Made by a program: the position numbers and the translations under genes. The notes beneath the pieces are model-generated. The model had not been told where the DNA came from. It saw only the letters and a program-made list of their open reading frames with translations, and searched no databases. This document shows, piece by piece, positions 7,847-17,484 of a stretch of 21,519 nt of DNA; position 1 is the stretch's first letter; the number at the start of each line of letters is the position of its first letter. The DNA is taken from contig BFEA01000058.1 of the NCBI GenBank assembly GCA_003427395.1, forward strand, positions 3,200,525 through 3,222,043, given 5' to 3'. Origin of the DNA: Chara braunii (Eukaryota; Streptophyta; Charophyceae; Charales; Characeae).

Positions 7847-8444
7847 CCATGGCTACGCCGGACCCGGACCCGGACATTTCCGGACATGGAACTGGACCCG
7901 TGTCCGGTAGTTTCCGAACGTCCAGAATTCCGGTCATTTCCGGACATTGGGGGATCCGAACGGTCCGAATATCTGGACATGTCCGGAAATGTCCGGACCA
8001 TTAAAAAAAATAAAAACAAAAAAATCTGAAAAAAAGTATGTTATGCAGAATAACAATGCAAACCACTTTTGCCTCAGAGTCATGTTAGAATTCCTAACCA
8101 AACTTGAGTGAAAAGTCAAAAACTATAAAAAAGCTTTAAAAAAATACTTTAAAAACTCATAAAAGGTAATGAATTATTAATCATTAAAAATTTGGGGTTA
8201 TCTTGTAAATTATTATAGAGAGAGAGCAATCCGGACCCCCGAAAAAAACATAAACGGGCCGGAAAAAACCCCAAAACAATTTTGGGGGCTTGGCTCCTCA
8301 ATTGGGAAGGATCCAGGACCGTTTTTTTTTGTTTTTTTTTTCTCGAAATTTGGCAGATCGGGACCTTCCAGATCGGACGTTTGGAGTCCGGACTGCATCC
8401 AGACCGTCTGGACAACGGTCCAGACGTCCAGATCGTAGCCATGG
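7847..8444. mobile_element. Non-autonomous DNA transposon (hAT-like MITE candidate), 598 bp
   Basis: CCATGGCTACG at 7847-7857 is mirrored exactly by CGTAGCCATGG at 8434-8444, giving perfect 11-bp terminal inverted repeats. ATTAAA flanks both ends directly (7841-7846 and 8445-8450). Because CCATGG is itself a palindrome, the boundary can also be read as a 9-bp inverted repeat with an 8-bp GGATTAAA duplication (7839-7846 and 8443-8450), the length typical of hAT elements. About 150 bases inside the left end and about 100 inside the right end are packed with CCGGACAT/GTCCGGA and TCCAGACG motifs, like the subterminal transposase-binding repeats of hAT elements. The centre is AT-rich and encodes nothing. 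Confidence 0.75.
7857..8006. repeat. Subterminal CCGGACA/TGTCCGG motif cluster of the DNA transposon
   Basis: About a dozen copies of CCGGAC or its complement GTCCGG (and one-base variants such as TCTGGAC) occur in both orientations, including the palindrome GACATGTCCGGAAATGTCCGG near 7976. The same motif family recurs at 8345-8432 next to the right end. Confidence 0.8.
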
Positions 8445-8563
8445 ATTAAAACTTTATCCCAAGGTTACCCTTTCTATCCTTAGTTACCTTATCTGCCTAG
8501 ACCTGTCCAAATGTTTCCCGTTTCCTAACTCCTCTATCTCTTTTCGTCTAAGTTACCTTGAGC
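8445..8563. other. Short unassigned segment right of the DNA transposon
   Basis: Pyrimidine-rich sequence with repeated GTTACCYT and CCTAG words (8460-8560). No gene is visible. Confidence 0.4.
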
Positions 8564-9850
8564 TTAGGAAAATGAGAGCAACTGAAATCTACTCACAGTG
8601 GACACGTTCTCTCTCTCTAGGAAACATACGGGGCGGGGGTTTGTGGCTCTAGGAGCCGACCTTGTTATCGACCCAGAGTGAACAGTTCTGCGGAAGGGGT
8701 ACTCTGCTGATTCGGTGGAGACGCCCCGACTTTTGAGATCCGAGCTTCGTGCACGGGCGAGAAGTGCCCCGGACCGCTTCCTAAAGGGTGAGACATGCAA
8801 CACTTCGAGTAATGCACCTGGTCAAAAATCATCCATTGAGCAGCCTGTCATCCAAGGAGGTCATTGAAAAGGGGTGACGTGAGTGTATGCTTTGCCCCCC
8901 GTCAATATAGGAATGGAATGGAAAACTTTTGGCGGCCTAATTCATCAAGTCAAAACTAATATAGTGGAACTACCTTGTCAACTGTCTTATGAAGTCCTAC
9001 CTCATGTCGGCTCGATTTTTTGTGTTCAACCTTCTGATATTTGACTTATAGTTATCCCTTCAACTCTCGCGTCGAAATGGATCCACAACTATCCAGTTTG
9101 TCGTACGAGTTATCTTTTACTATGGATGGTTTCCTATCGGCTACGGTCGATCCGGTCTGATGGCGTTAGGTTCAAATATGCCGATAATTTTTTTCTATGT
9201 AAAAAGGACTAGGATTATTTGTGGGTTTCACACTTGGTTGAGATCATCCTAATCGACCACATTTGTTTCGTACTTAGAAGATCAGCGCCCTAAGGGATAG
9301 ACGACATTCGGATCCAACCGACGTTTTAACCAAGTGTATGAGCAAACGCCCTGGGTTGACATACCTTTGCAATTGCATTTAAAAGTTTTCGCATGTGGGT
9401 CAGTAGCTCGATAGGGATACACACCTAAGGGTGGTGACAGCCCCTTAGAGAACGTAAGTTGCGCCTCGTGGGAACCTATCCTATCGTAGGGGACCGCAAG
9501 AGATACGGTTCGAGCACCCGGCCAGAGCGGTGAAGGGACAACGCAACCGCGTCTCTCTTGACGGTTCGCGTGATCACTCCCACGTTCTCCCCAAGTTGTC
9601 TCCATAGTTTTCTTTTACTCTTGGGTGACGCAGCCGAGGAAGGCTCTCGCCTTCTGCGAAAAAAGGCGGGAGCCAATGCGCTTGACAACGGATCTTTCGG
9701 AACCCCCCGCCCAAGAAAGAGAAAAAAATAGGCACGACCCGCCAACAGTTTCTGCTGGGCCTGCACCCCCCTGTCCCGATCGTTTTCCCAAGCCCGGCCT
9801 GGTGGAAGCATTACGCCAAACCCGGCTTACACTTTCAAGTCATTCTTAAC
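8564..9850 (-). other. Compositionally distinct block with minus-strand open frames, no identified gene
   Basis: Three minus-strand frames stand out: 8564-8803 (79 codons), 9282-9605 (107) and 9476-9811 (111), the last two overlapping by 130 bases. The sequence around 8640-8800 and 9290-9850 is rich in CGG/CCG and Arg/Ser/Pro codons (for example LGRGVPKDPLSSALAPAF), unlike the flanking AT-richer DNA. The texture reminds me of plant mitochondrial non-coding or fast-evolving ORF sequence, so a nuclear insertion of organelle DNA is possible. I cannot name a gene. An alternative is an unrecognised transposon. Confidence 0.3.
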
Positions 9851-10159
9851 ATTCAAACTGCTCTAATTAAATCCCGACTAACTAGTTTGTGGCTGCAAAG
9901 TGTATCTATTGCTGAGCCACCGAACATTTCCCACATCAAAAAATCAGATACCCTATTTTTTTACCACCAACTGACTGATAGACTTCAGTTGGGATAGGAC
10001 TGACTCCAACCAGACTGAACTGATCCCACTTACTGACAGAGTTTCAGAAACGGGGTGAAATGAAATAGACATCTAACACCCTATTTACAGACTCAACGGT
10101 CTGACACACCCTGACATCAGGGTAGGACAATATCTGGAACGAATTCACGGAGTAAATCC
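9851..10159. other. Stretch without a recognisable gene
   Basis: A small cluster of GACTGA/CAGTTGG/ACTGAC words (9965-10045) gives local inverted similarity, for example CTTCAGTTGGGATAGGACTG against CAGACTGAACTGATCCCACT. Nothing else is visible. Confidence 0.4.
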
Positions 10160-10558
10160 TTGATTGGAGTTGCGGCGCCAGTTAAACTTGACCAAAAGTG
10201 CTGCACCGTTCTAACAGTATGGAACCAGGTGACTTCCATCAATCAGGGCCAAACAGATGTCTCTCCGAAGCTTCCAATCGACATTCCACAATATTTCATC
10301 GATCAAAATCTTCTGAAATTCCTCCCCGTCGTGCATAATTTTACGGCAACCACAATGCACCCACCAGTCGTCATAAAAGATGGGCCCACGACCAATTATC
10401 GCCCGATTAGGGTCAACGTAGCCCTAACCACAATGCACCCACCAGTCATCATAAAAGATTGGCCCACGACCAATTATCTCCCGATTAGGGTCAACGTAGC
10501 CCTAATTGGCCACACACGGCTGGGAGGCTATGTTCTCAGAGTGACGAACCTAAGTTGA
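10160..10558 (+). CDS. Hypothetical frame with an in-frame 26-residue duplication
   Basis: This 132-codon frame from ATG to TGA has no family I recognise. Residues about 64-89 and 90-115 are near-identical copies (TTMHPPVVIKDGPTTNYRP against TTMHPPVIIKDWPTTNYLP, each followed by IRVNVAL). The 78-base DNA unit is a multiple of three, so the duplication keeps the frame, and the differences between copies are mostly conservative substitutions. No signal peptide, membrane segment or catalytic motif is visible. It may be an exon fragment or a chance frame across a tandem repeat. Confidence 0.3.
   Translation: MIGVAAPVKLDQKCCTVLTVWNQVTSINQGQTDVSPKLPIDIPQYFIDQNLLKFLPVVHNFTATTMHPPVVIKDGPTTNYRPIRVNVALTTMHPPVIIKDWPTTNYLPIRVNVALIGHTRLGGYVLRVTNLS
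10348..10503. repeat. 2 x 78-bp tandem duplication
   Basis: The unit starting AACCACAATGCACCCACC occurs at 10348-10425 and 10426-10503 with about four substitutions and no indel. Confidence 0.92.
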
Positions 10559-10759
10559 GCCACTTCCAGTGCTGTGGCACTCAACTCCACTTGGACTTCT
10601 GGACAAGTCACTGAACTTTCACCTTTCTCGCCCCCGTCGCACACCACCTCACACGTTCCACCGTTGGCTTCTGCTGAGGACTACGGAACAATGTGAGATC
10701 CTCTAGATGAAGAGACAACTTCTTGAGAGTTTGTTGATAGCGATACGGGGTTTCCAAAG

Positions 10760-10761
<2 letters not shown>

Positions 10762-10838
<77 letters not shown>
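10762..10838. repeat. (GA)n microsatellite, about 38 repeats
   Basis: An uninterrupted AG/GA dinucleotide run of about 76 bases. The strand is all purine, so triplex-forming and length-variable behaviour would be expected. In plants such tracts often lie near transcription starts and bind GAGA-type factors, but no gene start is evident here. Confidence 0.98.
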
Positions 10839-10841
<3 letters not shown>

Positions 10842-10972
10842 AGAAAAACTGAGACAGGGTACCGTTGTGGGAACAATTAGAAGGGTTGTCTAAAGACTTA
10901 CCGACCTTCTCATTGATCTGTGGGAGAGCCGCAAGTCTTCCATAGCACAGCTAAAAGATCCATTACAGGCCA

Positions 10973-11254
10973 ATGTACAGCTGCATGATGCAGTTGAAAG
11001 GCTGTGTGGCAAAATTCTACACTCGGGGAGGACCTATGCCTCGAACAGCAGTTCGCTGCACTTTCTGGGAAAATCTGTCACAACTTGCTGCTGTCATCTT
11101 CACTGCTTCTCCTCCTAACCCTCTAGCCTTCCAATCCAAGCCACTGCTGTCTAAGGGGTTCCAGCAGTTGGTGCACAACAAGCTGCAGCGACAGGCTGCA
11201 ACCAAGCCTCTCGTAACTGCAAGTTGGGCAAAGCACCAAACTTTTTTCAGGTAA
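10973..11254 (+). CDS. Hypothetical frame or exon ending at a consensus splice donor
   Basis: This 93-codon frame has a plausible protein texture (VRCTFWENLSQLAAVIF, then LLSKGFQQLVHNKLQRQA) but no family I recognise. It ends in KHQTFFR at the sequence TTTTTTCAG/GTAAGC (about 11245-11256), which is a consensus plant 5' splice site, and the reading frame closes directly after the GT. It could therefore be an exon read to its donor. No partner exon was identified downstream before the LINE. Confidence 0.25.
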   Translation: MYSCMMQLKGCVAKFYTRGGPMPRTAVRCTFWENLSQLAAVIFTASPPNPLAFQSKPLLSKGFQQLVHNKLQRQAATKPLVTASWAKHQTFFR

Positions 11255-11482
11255 GCAAGATTGTACTTTGAGCTCACTGAGACAAAGGTGGAAGCTTAGT
11301 TACCATCAATGGTAGAGGCAGCTGTCAGCAAGTGGCTGCAAGCCGAAGCTATCTTGAAAGTAACATCTCGTCAGGAAATATTCACACACTGCTTAAGTTG
11401 CAGTATGGTGATCCACATTGGGGCCTTATACCCCGGCGAGCTGTACTAGCGTCAGGGCACAGTCGGTGGACATGTAACATGA

Positions 11483-11503
11483 AGGCTTTTTCATAAAAAG
11501 CCT
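11483..11503. repeat. Short perfect inverted repeat
   Basis: AGGCTTTTT and AAAAAGCCT are separated by CAT, forming a 9-pair hairpin. In a eukaryotic context this is probably incidental. Confidence 0.7.
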
Positions 11504-11715
11504 CCACACTATTTGCCACTCCAGGTCTGCAAATCAAGGAAGTTCAAACGAAGCAAGCATCCCTTCTTACTTCCTATCCTGAGCTCGCCTCACAACAGCA
11601 GGATTGGGGGTTCTATAAGCTTGCACTCACTCCCCTTGAGGTGGAGGAAAATGGTGCTACCCGTGATGCTGGTAAAACCGCATATTCCTCATTTCATTCA
11701 AACGCAAACGAATGA
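11504..11715 (+). other. Open frame upstream of the LINE, possible ORF1 tail
   Basis: A frame without ATG runs from about 11500 to a TGA at 11715. It reads QIKEVQTKQASLLTSYPELA and later WGFYKLALTPLEVEENGAT. It sits just 5' of LINE ORF2, where an ORF1 end would be expected. No RRM or zinc-knuckle motif is visible, so the link is only positional. Confidence 0.2.
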
Positions 11716-11783
11716 TGGGCCTTAGCGCAGCACCACAAGTAACAGCAATGATAAGAGAGACGAAGTAGGACAAACAGCCGAGG

Positions 11784-12680
11784 ATGCAGAATCAATCAAT
11801 GGATGCCGACACAAAACAAGATAATACTATAACAATAGACTGGCAAGCCAAAGGACTCAAAATCATCAGCTGGAACATCAATGGGTTGGGTAACACACTG
11901 ACGACGGAAGGCAAATTAAGAGACATCTGACTAGGTCTCTACGAGAGGAACAGACCCAGACCAGACATGGTCCTACTTCAAGAACCACACCTCTCTAATC
12001 TCCCAAACCACGGGAACATAAAAAGGGCAATAGAAAAGAGCCTGGGGGGTTGTGCATTCTCACTATGGTCCAACCCAGAAGGGCTTAGCAAACGGGGGAC
12101 AGCTATACTCGTACCTAACGTTTCTAAACTATGGTCACAAGGTCAGATCCTCAGCAACGGAGGAGACAACACAGAAGGTAGATGGTTATTGCTAGGCGTC
12201 AGATGGCAAGACGAGGAACTGAGAATTCTTAACATCTACGACCCCAACTTAAAAAATGAACGCCTAGTGTTCTTCAGCAGCATCCAGTCCCTCATCCCAA
12301 ATCCTCAACCGGTGATCATCGCGGGCGACTGGAACACGACCTTGGATCCAAACCTAGACCGCATCTCTCGTTCCCAACTGATAGGCCCAACAAGAGCAGG
12401 AACCTACCTAAGAAACATCATGACAGAATTCGACCTCACTGACCCCTTCAGAATGCTACACCCAGAGAAAAAGGCCTTCTCACGGGCAAAAAAGAACCAG
12501 GCCAACAGGACGTCGTTGTCCCGGATCGACTTCTTCTTAATCTCCAAGCAACTCCTAGGAACAATCAAACAGGCTGTGATCCGCCCACCAGCGGCCTTCC
12601 AAGGCCTTGACCACAAGCCAGTAGAGCTGCTCCTGAACTTTGACTCCCCCACAGAAAAGGCGGGGGCTTCTACAGAATAA
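11784..12680 (+). pseudogene. LINE ORF2 N-terminus: APE-like endonuclease
   Basis: This domain nicks target DNA to prime reverse transcription. In order it shows IISWNINGLG (the start of the fold), one internal TGA at 11928, DMVLLQEPHL (catalytic Glu), GRWLLLGVRW, LNIYDPN, VIIAGDWNTTLDP (catalytic Asp/Asn), SRIDFFLIS and FQGLDHKPVELLL (catalytic Asp-His). All recognisable active-site residues are present. From 11967 to 12680 the frame is uninterrupted (237 codons). It then leaves the true frame near 12660, in the run AAAAGGCGGGGGC, where the next block continues as GGGFYRINNSLL. Confidence 0.9.
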
Positions 12681-13527
12681 ATAACTCCCTCTTAACTACC
12701 GAAAGACTAACAGAGGCGGTCAGATGGAACTGGTTCTTCTTAAGACATAACGGCGCTAGACTGGACAATAGATATCAATGGTTCACGAAAAGCGACACAG
12801 ACCTCACCCAAACGGTCTCAGCGGAATCCAGAAGCATTGCAAAACTCCAACTCGCCATCTCTCTCGCAGAGGACAACCTTGTTGCAGATCCCTCGAACAC
12901 TTTCTACAGCCAACTACTCGATTCAGCAAGAGAATAACTCAACGATTGGAGGAGATGGGAACTGAGAGGCCTGCAGATTCGAGCCAGGATGACCGACCAC
13001 ACGCTTGACGAATCCATGACAAAGCACTTCTTCGCAAAAATCAAAGCCAACGCCAGAGATAACAACATTGAAGGGTTGAAGGACCCTGACAACCAGAATA
13101 AGGTCGACCAATCAGGTTCGGGAATGGTGACAATAGCCAGACTGTTCTACGCACAGCTCTACGAATCCAAAACACCTTCCCCCCTCACCTCAGCCAACTC
13201 AACAGCGCAACAGCGAATGGTGGCCTACCTGGAGAAGACAATCACACCAGAACAAACCGAGCGGCTGGACAGACCACTCTTGTTGGGGGAACTATACACA
13301 GCCCTGACTCAGATTGGTAACGATAAAGCCCCGGGCATCGATGGATTGTCGAAAGAATTCTGGGTCCATTTCTGGCCCATACTAGGTGCTGACCTTCTCA
13401 ATTTTTTCAATGACAGCAGAGACCGAGGACTGGGTCAAAATCTGAGTACAAGTGTAGTATCGTTACTCCACAAAAAAGACAAGAAAGAGGATTTGAACAA
13501 CTACAGACCCATCTCACTACTCAACCC
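12656..13527 (+). pseudogene. LINE ORF2 linker and first part of reverse transcriptase
   Basis: After the frameshift the sequence reads GGGFYRINNSLLTTERLTEA, the usual block between endonuclease and RT. A TAA at 12935 interrupts it. From 12989 it is open and shows FYAQLYESK, then NDKAPGIDGLSKEFW, LLHKKDKKEDLNNYRPISLLN, the fingers region of LINE RT (usual KAPGPDGLPxEF and NYRPISLLN). The frame is lost again in the C5 run at about 13526-13531. One C fewer would restore the family block. Confidence 0.88.
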
Positions 13528-14402
13528 CCGACAAAATCCTAGCGAAAGCACTAGCCAACAGGATTATAAATCTGACAGACGAGTGCTTCCACATCGACCA
13601 AGCAGGCTTCATCCCAGACCGGTACATACTCGACAATGTGATGACTCTGAATGAGGTGATCAAAAAGATAATCGAAAAAAGGATGAAAGCAGCGATCCTG
13701 TTTTTCGACTTCGAAAAGGCCCACGACCAAGTCAACTGGGACTTCCTTCACACTTGCATAGAAAAAATGGGGGTTGGTCCGAACTTCAGGGACTGGGTTA
13801 AAGTGTTATACGCCGACGCAACCGGCAGAGTGCACGTCCTGTCGAAAACGTACCCCATCTCCAGATCCGTTCGACAAGGAGACCCCTTAGCTCCACCCAT
13901 TTTTCTCTTCATTATGGAAGCCATAGCATCCTTTCTCCGCAAAGATCTGTCCATAGACCGGCTCACCGAACGGAACCTCAACCCACTTCACGACTTCGCC
14001 CTACCCACTGCTCTGATGTTCGCAGACGACCGCACAGTTCTTGTCCGTGCCAACAACAACTCCTTCCAAGCCCTTGCAAGGGCTATGGAGGCATTCCGTC
14101 TTGCATCCGAAATGAAGGTCAACTGGAGCAAGACTAAAGGTCGGTGGCTTGCAGACGAGACGCCCCCCCAACCCGAGGGCACAACCACTCCTATGTCGTG
14201 GTCCACAGGCGAACAGGCACTCAGATACCTAGGTATCATGGTCAACAAGGACGGCGAATGGGCGGGAATGGGCCACAGCTTAGTTGCTAAAGCAATAACT
14301 AGCTTGGCCCCGTGCATGAACGCACAGCCATCGTTGATCGGGAGGGCACTAATTATAAGCACAGCTATCTTTTCCACACTATGGTACATCTCATCCATCT
14401 GA
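13528..14402 (+). pseudogene. LINE ORF2 reverse transcriptase palm and thumb
   Basis: This part carries the polymerase active site. KILAKALANRI and DQAGFIPDRYILDNV come first. AILFFDFEKAHDQVNWDF is motif A with its catalytic Asp. SVRQGDPLAPPIFLF is the following turn. ALMFADDRTVLV is motif C with both catalytic Asp residues. LRYLGIMV follows, then RALIISTAIFSTLWY, which the minus-strand LINE shares. The frame is continuous from about 13530 to the TGA at 14400-14402. The HDQ in motif A (usually FDx) and DDR are mild departures from typical plant LINEs. Confidence 0.92.
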
Positions 14403-15636
14403 TCTCCCCCGGACGTCGACTTCCAAACCATAAAGGCTAGAGTAAGGTGCTATCTATGGACAGGGTTCCCCAACCGAACCTCATGCATCAACAGGGTAGA
14501 ATGGAGACACGTCACTAAGAAACCGTAGGAGGGGCCTAGGGCTAATCGACCCCAAGCAGGAATCAACCGCACTATAGATCAAGATTATGACCAGACAATA
14601 CCTACCATGGACCAAGATGGCTCTAGACAGCATAAGAAACCTAGCACCGATAAGCTCCCCACCAAACATGAGCGGCTACTTCTGGATTATGGCTAAGGAG
14701 TGGACGATAAGATCAGGCAGAACCCGCAGAAGCACCACACGAAACTCGAACAACCAGGCAGCCCCAACACCCAACCCATACTGGACCCCGACTCTGAAAG
14801 TCTGGCGACGTATGATGCCAAGCAAACAAGGCACAGTGGATAACAAAGAAGAGGCCTTGAGACAACCGCTGTTCTGCAACGATTGGATCAAGGACCCCGA
14901 GGGTAGTCCGTGGCCACTAAGAATGAAGGACCGAAGATGGTTGTCATGGGTTGAAAAAGGGGTCTTGCGGGTAAAGCACCTGTGGGCAGAAGAACGGGGG
15001 GAATGACGAATGGAACAAGGACTCCGGAACATCCTAAAAGGTTGTCACGCTCTCGCAGACAACCTAAGCATAATCCAGAAGAGCATCCCACCCCATTGGC
15101 TCTGTCTCTTGAAAGAAGACTTCTCCTGGAAAGCAGGGGACTGGGGAATACTCATATCCCAAACTTCACCAAACAGAGCATACCGGTTCGCATCCTGCAC
15201 CTCAGCCACCGGCTACCTTTCCAGATTCTGCTCCTATCCCATCGCTAATCACAACCTAAAAGAATTAGCCATCCTCAACAGAGAACCTCAGCTAGAACCA
15301 ATAGAGTCCTTCCGGCTGCAAAAAGTGAGGGTAACAAAAAACAAACCATGGAGAATCTTCCAGCCTGACCTCAGCATAGCAGAGCTCGAATTCGATCCTA
15401 AGGAATGGATATGGAAACAAAGCAAAACCGGGAAAACTAGAACTATACTGGAGTACAACGTAAAATTCGGGTACAACCTAGGCAGTAGAGTTCCCTCAAT
15501 GAGATGCTTTAGCTCCAACAGATACAAACCGGTCCAGAACATTACTATCCCTCCCAAGGTAGCTGTGATTCACAAAGCAGTGTCACTCGTTGTCCAGCTC
15601 ACAACACATATGGCAGGGAAAAAGTTACAGTGGTAG
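14403..15636 (+). pseudogene. LINE ORF2 C-terminal region
   Basis: The frame continues past the TGA as VDFQTIKARVRCYLWTG and INRVEWRHVTKKP, changes frame at the TAG near 14526 to RRGLGLIDPKQES, and after a TAG at 14575 stays in one frame to 15636 with a single TGA at 15004. It contains MSGYFWIMAKEWTI, a Trp-rich WPLRMKDRRWLSWVEKGVLR block and EYNVKFGYNLGSRVP, typical of the poorly conserved region after LINE RT (zf-RVT-like). No CCHC knuckle is seen. The block RRGLGLIDP matches GIGIIDP in the other LINE. Confidence 0.75.
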
Positions 15637-16437
15637 ACCGCGAAAAACAGCAATCTCAAACCGACCAGGCATGAACCAGCAGCAGTGTATTTGCATACAC
15701 AAACAATATCCACGGACTTAGGTCCCCTTCAAATTCTCTCTGAATTCATTTTTGCTTACAGCACATTTCTGGGACCAGCTTACCTTCAACCCAACAATGC
15801 AGACCTGCTGTTTTCCATCCTCGCGCATGCACAGCTTCCTAACAGGTAAAACAGACAAAAGGCACAAGCAAGCCATCCAGCCACAAGGTTCTCAGTCATT
15901 TCCCAAGGAATGCACATCTCACACCTTTCCCAGAAGCCTTTGGATGAGTCTCACAGTAAAGCATTGATATACGGGAGCATCTGCTTAGCCAAGTGGGAAA
16001 GACCTTGTACAAAACACTCATGTTAAGAGAATCTAACAGAGCATGCCTCATCTAACAGAAGCATGCCTTCTCGTAAGCACTGGGAGTGTAAGAACATGAC
16101 CAGAATGAACCATGTCGGCCGTGAAAACAGAATGCACAATTGACAGACTGCCACACAAATTAATGTTGAAAACCTGCATAAGAGTGTTAGTTTTGTTGTT
16201 ATCGTGATGGTGGTGTGTTGTAAGAACAGAGAGATGTAGGATCGACAATGTCGCACAGTAAGGTGATGGCCCAAAGTCACTTCTCAACCACAACACCTCG
16301 AGCTAACCATCCAGAAAAGAGTGCACTAAGGCACAGCAAAATAAAATATGCCCAAGGTGGGCCTAGCTGGCCTTCAGCCTAGGTTGGACAGAGAAGTCCG
16401 AGCATGCACACAACCACGCACACGCACACACACACAT
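15637..16437. other. Stretch without a recognisable gene
   Basis: Short frames at 15752-15967 (plus) and 16023-16296 (minus) have no motif I recognise. A 19-base near-repeat, ATCTAACAGAGCATGCCT and ATCTAACAGAAGCATGCC, lies at 16031-16069. A short CA-rich run (16407-16435) ends the segment. Confidence 0.45.
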
Positions 16438-16547
16438 GAAGTTGCAACCTACACATACTGAACAAAGATCTGGTTACAACAGCTTCCTCAGCCTAGTCTA
16501 AAAAGGAAGTTGCAACCTCCACATACAGAACAAAGATCTGGTTATAA
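16438..16547. repeat. 42-bp direct repeat with a 26-bp spacer
   Basis: GAAGTTGCAACCTACACATA at 16438 and GAAGTTGCAACCTCCACATA at 16506 begin two copies of a 42-base stretch ending TCTGGTTAYAA, with four differences. The period is 68 bases. Confidence 0.88.
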
Positions 16548-17140
16548 GCCCTGTGGGTTAGGGCCCCAAACCTCTACAACGGAAAAAGCTTAACGCATGA
16601 TGACCCTCCAGGGACAAACTATAACCGGGTTTAGTAAGAACGTAGTTCTCGGTCAGCAAGCCACAAACTTCAGCTTCTTCCTAATATGATTGGAGCTGCA
16701 TGTCCGAAGAGCACATGCTCTCCAGACTTCATATGCATGATCAGCGAAATATCTCCAATGACTGTTCACAAATAGCTTCCATCAAGGGCATCCAGAACAG
16801 ACAAGAGCACAACTTTCAAAACAAATGGACAAAAAAAAACTGGCACTACAAGCAAGAGGGGGCAAGAATAATTCTAGTTCTTGGCACATCCCTGGTCAGT
16901 ATCCGAGTCCGATGCAATAACCTGCACATGTGCACTGTGCGGTTTCCACATTTTTCTGAGAATTGCTGCCTATTGATCTGGCTAGCTGAGATTTGTGTTA
17001 CTGTGTTGCCTGCCTGATTGAGAGTTGTGATGCTTGCTGTGGCCGTGAGCTAACTCTGTTCTCATGCAGTATTTTCTGCACCCAGAGAGGTGCAACACTA
17101 AATAGGTATAGCTACAAGATTGGACTTGGACGTTGGTACT
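16548..17140. other. Stretch without a recognisable gene
   Basis: One plus-strand frame (16700-17017, 105 codons) is open. Its product is His/Asn-rich at the start and hydrophobic at the end, with no motif I recognise. I leave it unassigned. Confidence 0.4.
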
Positions 17141-17300
17141 AATGGGCATAGCTCAGTTGGTAAGCCCATGACCTGTTGAAATACAGACCTCAGTAAGAAT
17201 TCAAATGGAACTAGACGAAACAAATCGGCTGGGGCCGGTCAGTTCCATGATAATATCTCAAGACCGTCACCCTTTCTTTTTTTATTTTTTTTTATTTTTT
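17141..17300 (+). mobile_element. tRNA-derived SINE-like sequence
   Basis: TAGCTCAGTTGG at 17149-17160 is a perfect Pol III A box. A CTGT-TGAAAT-ACAG stem-loop follows, where an anticodon arm should be, with GAA in the anticodon position. A weak B box (GAATTCAAATGG, 17197-17208) comes next. About 60 bases of body and a T-rich run (17273-17300) complete a SINE-like layout. The D-stem lacks a base and the ends do not pair as an acceptor stem, so it is not a working tRNA gene. Confidence 0.5.
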
Positions 17301-17484
17301 ATATATTGTCACATAACTCTGAACTAAAAGAGTGCAATTTGCAAAACAAACAGCAAAAAAAAAAACAAAAAAAAAAAACAAGACAAATATGTAGATATAT
17401 TGTCACATAACTATGAAGTAAAAGAGTGCAATTTGCAAAACAAACAGCAAAAATTAAGAATTAAAAAAACAAGACAAACATGAA
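17301..17484. repeat. ~94-bp tandem duplication
   Basis: ATATATTGTCACATAACTCT at 17301 and the same with one change at 17395 begin two copies of a segment that runs through GAGTGCAATTTGCAAAACAA to AACAAGACAAAYATG. The copies differ mainly in poly-A length. The duplication directly follows the T-rich end of the SINE-like sequence and may include part of its tail. Confidence 0.9.

Larger units (their letters stand above)
11784..15636 (+). mobile_element. L1-like LINE, near-complete but inactivated ORF2
   Basis: This is a non-LTR retrotransposon on the plus strand with an APE-type endonuclease, reverse transcriptase and a long C-terminal region, spanning about 3.85 kb. Two in-frame starts are possible (11784 and 11799), with a stop just upstream. 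Disruptions are TGA at 11928, a frameshift in the G-run near 12660, TAA at 12935, a frameshift in a C-run near 13528, TGA at 14400, TAG at 14526 with a frame change, TAG at 14575 and TGA at 15004. Only point changes and one-base indels interrupt it, so it is much younger than the minus-strand LINE relic at 3790-5320. No poly-A tail or target-site duplication is visible after 15636, and a full-length ORF1 is not seen. Confidence 0.9.

Noticed and set aside
11483-11503. Hairpin resembling a bacterial terminator
   Set aside because: The context is eukaryotic and no gene ends there.
13517-14431. Minus-strand frames opposite the LINE RT
   Set aside because: They are shadows of the strongly supported plus-strand RT.
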